A model generated the notes under the pieces. That model was not told the origin of the DNA. It saw only the letters and a program-made list of their open reading frames with translations, and made no database searches. From the NCBI GenBank assembly GCA_021324185.1, contig JAJPJN010000086.1, positions 1-39,773 on the forward strand: a stretch of DNA of 39,773 nt. The letters run 5' to 3'. This document shows positions 33,864-39,773 of this stretch, one piece after another. A program made the position numbers and the translations under genes. Each line of letters opens with the position of its first letter. The stretch's first letter is position 1. Source of the stretch: Terriglobia bacterium. GTDB lineage: Bacteria > Acidobacteriota > Terriglobia > Bryobacterales > Bryobacteraceae.

Positions 33864-33892
33864 TTGATAGTTCAGTACTTCAGAACTATACC
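33864..33892 (+). promoter_or_regulatory. Candidate distal promoter of tatA
   Basis: TTGATA (33864-33869), 17-nt spacer, TATACC (33887-33892). Its spacer is largely occupied by a perfect inverted repeat. Transcripts would start near 33900, about 145 nt before tatA, crossing a 36-codon open frame (33903-34013) that has no other support. Confidence 0.4.
33867..33889. promoter_or_regulatory. 7-9-7 inverted repeat inside the rpsA/tatA divergent promoters
   Basis: ATAGTTC (33867-33873) and GAACTAT (33883-33889) are perfect inverted copies with a 9-nt spacer (centre-to-centre 16 nt), lying between the -35 and -10 of the plus promoter and next to the -35 of the minus promoter. The spacing suits a dimeric regulator. 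Confidence 0.45.
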
Positions 33893-33972
33893 GGAGCCCC
33901 GTATGGATGTCAACCGAGTTGTCGCCGCACCCGTTCAGAGAGATGGGCGGAGGCGAGCGATTCCGGTGATTT

Positions 33973-34002
33973 TCGCCAGACCTCGCTTTGCCACGCTATA
34001 CT
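33973..34002 (+). promoter_or_regulatory. Candidate proximal promoter of tatA
   Basis: TCGCCA (33973-33978), 18-nt spacer, TATACT (33997-34002). The start would be near 34009, giving a compact 38-nt leader that contains the AAGGAGAAAAA ribosome site of tatA. Confidence 0.35.
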
Positions 34003-34046
34003 GGGAGCGGTAACATCCGCCCTCGCGCGGAAGGAGAAAAATCGCC

Positions 34047-34244
34047 ATGGAAGGCTTATTTCAGCCCACTCACCTGCTGGTCATTCTGGTGATTGCGCTG
34101 TTTGTTTTTGGACCCAAGAAGCTCCCCGAACTAGGACAAGGTCTTGGAAAGGGCATCCGTTCTTTTCGCGACAGCATGCGCGCTGCCGCAGATGAACCGG
34201 AAAAAGCCGATAATTCGGTGAAGCCCGCCGAGCAATCGAAGTAA
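34047..34244 (+). CDS. tatA: Twin-arginine translocase subunit TatA/TatE
   Basis: 65 aa. One N-terminal transmembrane helix ([13 protein letters not shown], about 9-21), the conserved [17 protein letters not shown] hinge with its essential Phe-Gly and Leu-Pro-Glu, an amphipathic helix ([11 protein letters not shown]) and a charged tail ending in Ser-Lys. Oligomerises to form the pore of the folded-protein export pathway. A strong ribosome site (AAGGAG) lies at 34031-34036. tatB and tatC are not in the window. Confidence 0.93.
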   Translation: MEGLFQPTHLLVILVIALFVFGPKKLPELGQGLGKGIRSFRDSMRAAADEPEKADNSVKPAEQSK

Positions 34245-34283
34245 AATTCATCCTCGGAATCTCCCCACCTACTAAGCTTCATT

Positions 34284-34306
34284 TACCGGCTCCCAAACCG
34301 GTATTT
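34284..34306 (+). terminator. Candidate terminator after tatA
   Basis: TACCGG (34284-34289) pairs with CCGGTA (34298-34303) around an 8-nt loop and is followed by TTTG. It lies 40 nt after the tatA stop. The T-run is short. Confidence 0.4.
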
Positions 34307-34430
34307 GTGCCTACGGGCGCCAAAATGGTGTTCCCCTTTACAGCCGGAGTGTGAACCTAATCACGCCGTGAAAACGTTTCTTGTTTTCGCGCGCAGAGGC
34401 AGCAATTTTTTCCTGCTTTGCCTTCGTTGT

Positions 34431-34459
34431 GTGACCTGCCACCCACTCAGATTTATACT
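34431..34459 (+). promoter_or_regulatory. Candidate promoter of the sigma-factor gene
   Basis: GTGACC (34431-34436), 17-nt spacer, TATACT (34454-34459). The start would be near 34466, leaving a 200-nt untranslated leader. The rest of the 422-nt tatA-sigma gap between 34307 and 34430 holds an open frame from 34305 without coding character and nothing else I can name. Confidence 0.35.
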
Positions 34460-34538
34460 GGCAGCCACGCAGGAAATGCCTGATTTGCTTGCCATTCTAA
34501 ACCTTTATTCAACTATTACTCCCGCCCGGTCTAACCGT

Positions 34539-34636
34539 GGCAGCAAAACTGCCTAGCTTTAGTCCGTTGGTGATATCACACCGATAAAGGTGGTCGCAAG
34601 AGGCCACCGAATTCGGCCATGCAACCGTGACCGAAT
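34539..34636 (+). ncRNA. Hairpin-rich 5' leader of the sigma-factor gene
   Basis: Four consecutive stem-loops can be drawn: GGCAG/CTGCC (34539-34553, 5-nt loop); GGTG/CACC around a perfect palindrome GTGATATCAC (34569-34582); GGTGGTC/GAGGCCACC with a GCAA-containing loop (about 34589-34608); and ATTCGG/CCGAAT (34611-34636). They end 14-20 nt before the ribosome sites GGAG at 34651 and 34659. It matches no riboswitch consensus I can recall. Could be a cis-regulatory RNA or protein-binding leader; folding is by eye. Confidence 0.35.
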
Positions 34637-34666
34637 CGAGAAAATTACTAGGAGCGGTGGAGCTAA

Positions 34667-35218
34667 ATGACAACAGAAGAATACGGCAAGGCGTATCAAC
34701 GTGGTTTCAATTTAACCGTGCGATTTTTGGTATCACGCGGGCTGTCCTATGACGCGGCCCTGGATACAGCCCAGGCCGCTTGGGCCAAGGGTTGGGAGCG
34801 TCGCGAGCAGTTGCGCGATCCGAACTTGGTTCTGACTTGGACAAACAGTATTGCACTCAACATTCACAGAACGTTTTTGCGCCGTGAACCTCAGACCCAG
34901 ACCTTACCCGAACTGCAGGCACCCCCACGCATGAACGTTGCCGCTATCGACGTAAAGCGCATTTTGAACGATTGCAAACCGAATGACAGAGTGGTCCTGG
35001 AAGGACATTACATTCAGGGCTACAAAGTACAGGAAATCGCGCGTCAGCATGGTTGGTCGGAGACTGCAGTACGTATCCGTTTGCTGCGCGCGCGCCGCAG
35101 CGTAGAACGCCGCCTCAGCCGGCCCCGCCACGCGCGGCTGCGTAATCTGGCCGAAAAGACCAAGAAAGCTTTGGCCAGCGCGCTCGAAATGCCGGCGCTC
35201 GAAACCAAAGTCGCTTAG
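34667..35218 (+). CDS. Sigma-70-family (ECF-like) RNA polymerase sigma factor
   Basis: 183 aa. Region 2-like segment at about 5-72 (YGKAYQRGFNLTVRFLV, then AWAKGWERREQLRD). Region 4 helix-turn-helix at about 104-150 (NDRVVLEGHYIQGYKVQEIARQHGWSETAVRIRLLRARRSV). A Lys/Arg-rich tail follows. Region 2 is divergent from classic ECF factors and no anti-sigma gene follows, so it is an unusual or orphan member. Start ATG 34667 with GGAGCT 5-10 nt upstream. Preceded by an unusually long structured leader, suggesting post-transcriptional control. Confidence 0.75.
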   Translation: MTTEEYGKAYQRGFNLTVRFLVSRGLSYDAALDTAQAAWAKGWERREQLRDPNLVLTWTNSIALNIHRTFLRREPQTQTLPELQAPPRMNVAAIDVKRILNDCKPNDRVVLEGHYIQGYKVQEIARQHGWSETAVRIRLLRARRSVERRLSRPRHARLRNLAEKTKKALASALEMPALETKVA

Positions 35219-35333
35219 TATTCTTCGTTCATCTTTCGTGCGCTAGTCAACCCGGGGTTCCAGCCGCTGTGTAGCTGTCGTGGTGCAATCGGTGGGACGC
35301 CGTTAGCGCAACGCTTCTGCCTATCGATGCGCA

Positions 35334-35756
35334 TCATCTTTTCCCCGGCTCCGGCGTCACGACGTGCACCTCGTCAATGCCCTCTTCGAGGGATGGCGCC
35401 TGCAGGCCTTTGGCCGCCCGCAAAATGGCGGGAACTGGAATCGGCTTCTTATCCGCGCGGTGATTGTTGCGCCCGATGGCCGTCCGGACCGGCGTATCGA
35501 AATAGTACGCGATTACCTGAAAACCGGCCGCCTTTGCCTCGCGAATATACGGCGCGCGTATGGCTCGGGTGGCGTTTGTGTTGTCGAGCACGAAGGAACG
35601 GCCTGCGCAAAGACATTCGCGAAATAGTGCTTTCTCGCGCTCCGGCGTGTTTTGAATGTCGCGGCTGATGTGCGTGTGCGTGGCGGCAAAATGGCGGCCA
35701 AAATACGTGGTCTTGCCGGAGCCCTGCAGGCCGACAAAGATTACTGCTTCCGCCAC
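35334..35756 (-). CDS. P-loop kinase-like ATPase (polynucleotide-kinase-like, AAA_33 type)
   Basis: 140 aa from GTG 35756. Walker A motif GLQGSGKTT (9-17), then HISRDI (29-34) and FVLDNTNAT (56-63), and an Arg-rich lid (GRNNHRADKKPIPVPAI, 95-111). This is the layout of the T4 polynucleotide-kinase family and its small bacterial relatives, which phosphorylate nucleic-acid ends or small metabolites. Substrate unknown. It overlaps the upstream unknown gene by 16 nt, so they are co-translated. 115 nt without a gene separates its end from the sigma-factor gene. Confidence 0.78.
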   Translation of the reverse strand: MAEAVIFVGLQGSGKTTYFGRHFAATHTHISRDIQNTPEREKALFRECLCAGRSFVLDNTNATRAIRAPYIREAKAAGFQVIAYYFDTPVRTAIGRNNHRADKKPIPVPAILRAAKGLQAPSLEEGIDEVHVVTPEPGKR

Positions 35757-36370
35757 CGGATGCGCTCCAACTTAGGCGGGCGAACGCCATGCCGGATCGC
35801 GCCGCGCACGGGAACGTAATTCAATTCGATTCCGGAACGCGCGCAGCGCAGCATCAACCCGCCTCGGCTCATGTCGCCCCGCCCGACGAAATCTGCCGGA
35901 AACACCAGCCGGTCGCCAAAAACGTCGAGTAAAGGCTTGGTGTACTTCTCGCTCGCAATGCTGCCCAGCAGAACGTACAAGCAACCCGGACCACTGTGCT
36001 CGTCGAGCAATTTCGCCGCAGCGAGCAGGGGCTCCCGATAGGCCGCATTGGCTTCATCGACGGGAATTTCAGCAATGGCGCGCAGTTGTTCTACCGTAAC
36101 GACGGTATCGGCGGGCACCAGGCCCGCGCCAGGCACAATCACTAACGAAGAAGGCACGCCCGCAGGCGCAGCGGAAAAGGCGCTGGCGTAAGCCATCTTG
36201 CCGCGAAAATATAAGCCGCTAATAAATGTGTAGACTTCGCCGATTGTCGCCGCGCCCTCGCGCAGCTTGACGGCTAAATCGAAACGCGCTTCCGTCCGCA
36301 AAAGCATTTCAAACCGTATGCCGCCCGCCCGGGCAGGAGAGAGCAGAAAAACGCGGCCGGAGAAAACCAC
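35741..36370 (-). CDS. Conserved-looking protein of unknown function
   Basis: 209 aa from GTG 36370 (no ATG fits). No signal peptide or membrane helix. Notable stretches are the N-terminal VFLLSPARAGGIRFEMLL, a GEVYTFISGLYFRGKMAYA segment, VIVPGAGLVPADT and the C-terminal VFPADFVGRGDMSRGGLML. The fold appears mixed alpha/beta and the composition is that of a structured enzyme. I do not recognise the family. It sits 14 nt after a secreted-protein gene and overlaps the P-loop kinase by 16 nt; the overlap suggests functional pairing with the kinase. Confidence 0.7.
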   Translation of the reverse strand: MVFSGRVFLLSPARAGGIRFEMLLRTEARFDLAVKLREGAATIGEVYTFISGLYFRGKMAYASAFSAAPAGVPSSLVIVPGAGLVPADTVVTVEQLRAIAEIPVDEANAAYREPLLAAAKLLDEHSGPGCLYVLLGSIASEKYTKPLLDVFGDRLVFPADFVGRGDMSRGGLMLRCARSGIELNYVPVRGAIRHGVRPPKLERIRWRKQ

Positions 36371-36384
36371 GGGCCTATCGGTTC

Positions 36385-37035
36385 TTACGGCTGTAGCGGC
36401 ATTGCGCCCTTGCCCGCCGGGCCTGAGTAAATCAACTCCAGAGAGCGGATACTTTGCCTCTTACCGCGATAGGGAAAAAACAACAATCCCGCTTCGGGCA
36501 ACGGCCGGTCGCCTTCCGGCAATGCAGTCTTCTGGATATATTGCGTCATCGAGCGCTGCAGCTCAATCGGAATTTTCGGCGGCAACGTGGCGGTGTCGTT
36601 TGATCCACCCCCACCGAAGCTGGTTTTCGGTTTCGCCTTGGGCTGATCGGGCGGAACCCATTCAGGGTCGCGCAACGAATTCGCTACCAGGACGAACGGC
36701 TGGCTCACCATCGGCTTTTTGTCGTTGATGCGCAGCGAAAACTGATCCGGAGAGAGCGTGACGTGCGCGCCCGTCGGCCCGAAAATTCCCGTCTCGACAA
36801 CCACGTAATCGTCGGTAGAGAGCGGGTCCGCCGGCCGCGGCACGGAATGGCCGGCGAACTCTGCCGCGATCGTGATGCTGCCCACCTGCATATGCGCCGG
36901 ATAATCGCCCGGCGTCGCGCGCGGCGGCATTCCTTTGATCTCGCTCGCATGTGGACTTGCCGTTGAGGTGTTCTGCGCTTCGAGAGCACAGAAGCCCGCT
37001 ACGCAGAAAACAACAAATCCGCAAAAACGACGCAT
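36385..37035 (-). CDS. Secreted protein of unknown function
   Basis: 216 aa with a signal peptide (MRRFCGFVVFCVAGFCALEAQ, cut around residue 20). The mature part has a beta-rich core (HMQVGSITIAAEF, DYVVVETGIFGPTGAHVTLS, FSLRINDKKPMVSQPFVLV), then a Pro/Gly-rich linker (FGGGGSNDT). It ends with a segment (PEAGLLFFPYRGKRQSIRSLELIY) typical of extracytoplasmic binding-type domains. No catalytic motif. First gene of the three-gene minus-strand unit with the unknown protein and the kinase; it diverges from ffh across 162 nt. Family not recognised. Confidence 0.7.
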   Translation of the reverse strand: MRRFCGFVVFCVAGFCALEAQNTSTASPHASEIKGMPPRATPGDYPAHMQVGSITIAAEFAGHSVPRPADPLSTDDYVVVETGIFGPTGAHVTLSPDQFSLRINDKKPMVSQPFVLVANSLRDPEWVPPDQPKAKPKTSFGGGGSNDTATLPPKIPIELQRSMTQYIQKTALPEGDRPLPEAGLLFFPYRGKRQSIRSLELIYSGPAGKGAMPLQP

Positions 37036-37197
37036 TTCAGCTCACAACTTAGCACACGGTTATCAACGCAGCGGTAACCCCAACAGTTCGCTATACTGAA
37101 TAGGTACTGCCGCATTAGGGCCGATTTGCGTTTGCACCTGCCCGGCTCGCAATCCGCATCTGGTTGGAATACGTCTGCGGTGTGCGCGTTCTAAACC

Positions 37198-38562
37198 ATG
37201 TTCGAAAACCTATCCGATAAACTGCAGCGGGTATTTAAGAACCTGCGCGGTGAAGGCAAACTCACTGCCGCCAATATGGAGGAGGCCCTCCGGGAGATCC
37301 GGGTGGCGCTGCTCGAAGCCGACGTCCATTTCCGGGTCGTCAAGCAGTTCATCGAGCACGTAAAGGAAAAGGCGATGGGCGAGGAAGTGCTCACCGCGCT
37401 TTCCCCTGGCCAGCAGGTGATCAAAATCGTCCGCGATGAGCTGACGAAAATGCTCGGCGGCCATCAGGCCCGGCTGCGGTTTTCGAATGAGCCGCCCACC
37501 GTCATTCTGATTGTCGGACTGCAAGGGTCCGGCAAAACCACCAGCGCGGCCAAACTCGCGCGTTTTCTCGCAAAAGAAGGCAGCAAACCGGAACTGGTCT
37601 CGGTGGACGTTTACCGCCCCGCCGCGCGGCATCAGCTCAGCGTTCTCGCCAACACCGTAAACACGCCCATTTACGAAGGCGCGCCCGAAGAAACCACGCC
37701 GCTCGAACTGGCTCGTTCCGCGCGCCGCCAGGCCGTCCAAACCGGCCGCGACGTCCTGCTGGTCGATACCGCCGGCCGCCAGCATATCGACGACCAGCTC
37801 ATGCAGGAATTGCAGCAGCTCAAAGAGGCGCTGAATCCGACCGAAATTCTGTTCGTCGCCGACGCCATGACCGGTCAGGATGCCGTCAAATCCGCCGACG
37901 AGTTTCACAGACGCCTAGGCATAACCGGCGTGATTCTCACCAAGATGGATGGCGATGCTCGCGGTGGCGCGGCCCTTTCCATCCGCTCGATTACCGGCCA
38001 GCCCCTGAAGTTCGTGGGCGTCGGGGAGAAAACCGATGCGCTCGAAGCCTTTTACCCTGATCGCATTGCCTCGCGCATTCTGGGAATGGGAGATGTCCTG
38101 TCCCTCATCGACAAGGTTCAGGAAAACATCGACCAGGCTACCGCCGAAAAGATGCAGGAGAAGCTGCTTGGCGATGACTTTACGCTGGAGGATTTTCGCG
38201 ACCAGATTAAACAGATCCGTAAGCTGGGCTCGCTCGGCGGCCTGCTTGACATGATGCCCAAAATCGGCCCGCTAAAAGAGCTGAAAGACACGAAAATCGA
38301 CGAGAAAGAGATCAATCGGGTGGTCGCCATCATTGATTCCATGACTCCCAAAGAGCGCCGGAATCACATGCTGATCAACGGGTCGCGCCGGCGCCGCATT
38401 GCCAAGGGCAGCGGCACCAGCGTGCAGGAGGTCAATAACCTTTTGAAGCAGTATGCACAAGCCCGCAAAATGATGAAGAGTTTTACCGGCCCGGGCGGCA
38501 TGCTGGGCAAGAAGCTGATGAAGATGAAACTACCCGGATTGCCTGGTCTGCCGGGCTTTTAG
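37198..38562 (+). CDS. ffh: Signal recognition particle protein Ffh
   Basis: 454 aa, complete. The N-domain four-helix bundle covers 1-95. The GTPase domain has G1 GLQGSGKTT (107-115), VSVDVYRPAAR, DTAGRQ and TKMDGDARGG. The Met-rich M domain binds 4.5S RNA, with its RRRRIAKGSGT signature and C-terminal MKMKLPGLPGLPGF. It delivers nascent membrane proteins to FtsY. Start ATG 37198 lacks a strong ribosome site. A TATACT box lies at 37092-37097 in the 162-nt divergent gap, but no matching -35 is evident. No 4.5S RNA gene was seen here. Confidence 0.97.
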   Translation: MFENLSDKLQRVFKNLRGEGKLTAANMEEALREIRVALLEADVHFRVVKQFIEHVKEKAMGEEVLTALSPGQQVIKIVRDELTKMLGGHQARLRFSNEPPTVILIVGLQGSGKTTSAAKLARFLAKEGSKPELVSVDVYRPAARHQLSVLANTVNTPIYEGAPEETTPLELARSARRQAVQTGRDVLLVDTAGRQHIDDQLMQELQQLKEALNPTEILFVADAMTGQDAVKSADEFHRRLGITGVILTKMDGDARGGAALSIRSITGQPLKFVGVGEKTDALEAFYPDRIASRILGMGDVLSLIDKVQENIDQATAEKMQEKLLGDDFTLEDFRDQIKQIRKLGSLGGLLDMMPKIGPLKELKDTKIDEKEINRVVAIIDSMTPKERRNHMLINGSRRRRIAKGSGTSVQEVNNLLKQYAQARKMMKSFTGPGGMLGKKLMKMKLPGLPGLPGF

Positions 38563-38610
38563 GCGCTCTCGAAAAGTTTGTAACAATAAGAAAGTAAAGA
38601 AAAGGTCACG

Positions 38611-38868
38611 ATGTTAGCTATCCGCCTGGCGCGTTTTGGCGCCAAGAAAAAACCCACGTACCGCGTGGTCGTTATTGAGAAGGATCGAGCCCGCAACAGC
38701 CGCTCGGTTGAGATCGTCGGTCATTACAATCCGGTGAGCAAACCGGCCCAGGTGCACCTTGACCACGAGCGCATCCAGTATTGGTTGAAGAACGGCGCGC
38801 AGCCTTCCGATACCGTGAACCGGTTATTGAAAAATAACCCGGCAACCGCCACATCTGCCGTCGCATAG
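38611..38868 (+). CDS. rpsP: 30S ribosomal protein S16
   Basis: 85 aa, normal length. Family signatures are MLAIRLARFGAKKKPTYRVV at the N-terminus, the ARNSRSVEIVGHYNP core and the LDHERIQYWLKNGAQPSDTV stretch. Assembles early into the 30S body. 48 nt after ffh and followed by khpA, rimM and trmD, the standard operon order. Confidence 0.97.
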   Translation: MLAIRLARFGAKKKPTYRVVVIEKDRARNSRSVEIVGHYNPVSKPAQVHLDHERIQYWLKNGAQPSDTVNRLLKNNPATATSAVA

Positions 38869-38936
38869 GACCGGATGATGCGGTCTCGAAGGGTGCGCTA
38901 CGGCGCTGAGCTGCCGGCTAACTTAGGAAACGAAAC

Positions 38937-39185
38937 ATGAACGAAAGTAATGGCGTGAAGGCGCTCGTAGAAGAAATCGCCAAAGCGCTTGTCGACGCCC
39001 CGAACGGGGTGGTGGTGAATGAAATCGCCGGCGAACATGCCACCGTATTCGAACTGCGTGTGGCGCAAGGGGATCTGGGCAAGATCATCGGTAAGCAGGG
39101 CCGCACCGCGCGTTCCATCCGGACATTGCTGGGCGCGGTGGGGACAAAGCTCAACCGCCGCTTCTCGCTCGAAATTTTGGAGTAG
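38937..39185 (+). CDS. khpA: KH-domain RNA-binding protein KhpA (YlqC type)
   Basis: 82 aa consisting of a single type II KH domain with the RNA-contact loop [15 protein letters not shown]. In Firmicutes the KhpA-KhpB pair regulates cell-division and envelope mRNAs; here its conserved position between rpsP and rimM is the guide. Start ATG 38937 has an AGGAAA ribosome site. The stop TAG overlaps the presumed start region of rimM. Confidence 0.93.
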   Translation: MNESNGVKALVEEIAKALVDAPNGVVVNEIAGEHATVFELRVAQGDLGKIIGKQGRTARSIRTLLGAVGTKLNRRFSLEILE

Positions 39186-39694
39186 CCACGGTCGTCGTTG
39201 CCGATCTGCGTCGCCCCTGGGGAAACCGCGGCGAACTGCTCGCCATTTCGCAGACCGACGTGCCGGGTAGACTGGAAAATCTGAAAAACGCCACCGCACG
39301 GCTGGCTAATGGATCGCTCGTCTCCATTACCCTGGAATCCACCAGGCCGCACGGCGAGTTTTGGCTGCTCAAGTTTGCAGGCGTCGATTCCATCTCCGAG
39401 GCGGAACGATTTCGCGGGGCTGAATTGACTGTTCCAATAACCGAGCGTGCCCGGTTGCCCGAAGGCGAGTATTTTCAATCGGACCTGATCGGTTGCTCGG
39501 TGATCGACAAAACCAGCGGCAGGACGCTTGGCAATGTCGAAGGCTGGCAGCAGTACGGCGGGCCGCCGCTGATGGAACTTCAGGTGGACGGACGCGAAGT
39601 GCTGATCCCCTTCGTGCCGGCGATTTGCCGCGAAATCGATCTCGCCGGGCGAAAGATCGTTGTGGATCTGCCGGCAGGTCTGCTGGATTTATAA
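39182..39694 (+). CDS. rimM: Ribosome maturation factor RimM, start codon unclear
   Basis: About 170 aa when read from 39182, the normal RimM length. The N-terminal domain ([18 protein letters not shown], then [10 protein letters not shown]) and the PRC-barrel C-terminus ([29 protein letters not shown]) are both clear. It helps 16S processing around S19. The nearest in-frame ATG/GTG/TTG is GTG 39260, which would delete 26 residues of the N-terminal domain, so translation must begin upstream. The candidates are GTA 39182, overlapping the khpA stop as GTAG, or ACG 39188. A non-canonical start or a one-base error upstream are the options. Confidence 0.88.
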   Translation, partial: VATVVVADLRRPWGNRGELLAISQTDVPGRLENLKNATARLANGSLVSITLESTRPHGEFWLLKFAGVDSISEAERFRGAELTVPITERARLPEGEYFQSDLIGCSVIDKTSGRTLGNVEGWQQYGGPPLMELQVDGREVLIPFVPAICREIDLAGRKIVVDLPAGLLDL

Positions 39695-39704
39695 GGTCGG
39701 GTTC

Positions 39705-39746
39705 ATGAAATTGGATCGATGAAGTTGGCTTTGTGAAGTTCCATAT
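39705..39746 (+). promoter_or_regulatory. Three tandem 14-nt start-like units leading into trmD
   Basis: ATGAAATTGGATCG (39705), ATGAAGTTGGCTTT (39719) and GTGAAGTTCCATAT (39733) are consecutive, 14 nt each, and clearly related. The first two open 5-codon ORFs (MKLDR, stop 39720-39722; MKLAL, stop 39734-39736). Each stop overlaps the following start by 4 nt (ATGA, then GTGA), so a ribosome leaving one could restart on the next and finally enter trmD at 39733. Confidence 0.55.
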
Positions 39747-39773
39747 CGTCACAATTTTTCCGGAGTTCTTTCG
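39733..39773 (+). CDS. trmD: tRNA (guanine-N1)-methyltransferase TrmD, N-terminal fragment
   Basis: GTG 39733 begins a frame reading MKFHIVTIFPEFF and running off the right edge. This is the characteristic TrmD N-terminus (first beta strand, then the Pro-Glu-Phe-Phe turn), and its position after rimM is the conserved one. The enzyme makes m1G37 in tRNA. Only 13 codons are visible. Confidence 0.85.
   Translation, partial: MKFHIVTIFPEFF

Noticed and set aside
33903-34013. 36-codon open frame upstream of tatA
   Set aside because: Arg-rich and located over a promoter-like TATACT box; no ribosome site, better explained as untranslated leader.
34305-34556. 83-codon open frame between tatA and the sigma factor
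   Set aside because: No ribosome site, mixed low-quality composition, and it overlaps a candidate terminator and promoter.

Overview
This is a roughly 40 kb stretch of a bacterial chromosome, moderately GC-rich and densely coded on both strands. The ffh-rpsP-khpA-rimM-trmD order, the two secreted carboxypeptidase-regulatory-like (CarboxypepD_reg) proteins and the rpsA-hup pairing would suit an Acidobacteriota-type soil bacterium (Solibacter/Bryobacter-like). That placement is an inference from gene content and protein style, not from a marker search.

Layout. 1-1640: tail of a DHA2-type drug-efflux permease, a secreted protein of unknown function and a frameshifted gene. 1760-11259: a reductive pyrimidine-degradation divergon. 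On the minus strand are preT-preA-dihydropyrimidinase-class III aminotransferase-mmsA. Divergently transcribed on the plus strand are an NCS1 nucleobase transporter and an aldo/keto reductase. 11261-13831: DinB-like protein, [2Fe-2S] ferredoxin, Dps-like ferritin and a secreted YVTN beta-propeller. 13992-14939: a nitrilase-superfamily amidohydrolase that could supply the otherwise missing N-carbamoyl-beta-alanine step. 14991-17560: archease and RtcB (RNA repair), convergent with a ubiquitin-fold/Mut7-C putative RNase. 17629-20891: two tandem paralogous secreted carboxypeptidase-regulatory-like proteins. 20866-27962: a purine-degradation divergon, with allantoinase-xdh(Mo)-xdh(FeS)-xdh(FAD)-uraD-hiuH-uricase on the minus strand and guanine deaminase on the plus strand. 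27993-29618: a methyltransferase, a decayed CopG-type antitoxin gene and a small membrane ORF. 29697-33746: rpsA-hup-HIT-lipoprotein-helical protein operon. 34047-35218: tatA and a sigma-70-like factor with a long, hairpin-rich leader. 35334-37035: a secreted protein, an unrecognised protein and a polynucleotide-kinase-like P-loop protein. 37198-39773: ffh, rpsP, khpA, rimM and the first codons of trmD.

How the genes fit together. The first 28 kb is largely a nucleobase-salvage/catabolism region. Uracil/thymine would be taken up, reduced (PreTA), ring-opened (dihydropyrimidinase), decarbamoylated (candidate amidohydrolase), transaminated and oxidatively acylated to acetyl- or propionyl-CoA (MmsA). 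Guanine would be deaminated to xanthine, oxidised to urate and taken through 5-hydroxyisourate and OHCU to allantoin and allantoate. Allantoate breakdown is not in the window. The last 10 kb is housekeeping for translation and secretion.

The less ordinary observations are these: two tandem 5-codon mini-ORFs chained by 4-nt overlaps into trmD; rimM and the antitoxin remnant both lacking a recognisable start codon; a structured leader before the sigma factor; a strong hairpin between hiuH and uricase; an inverted repeat inside the divergent rpsA/tatA promoter region; and several apparent single-base deletions that must be checked against reads before biology is inferred.
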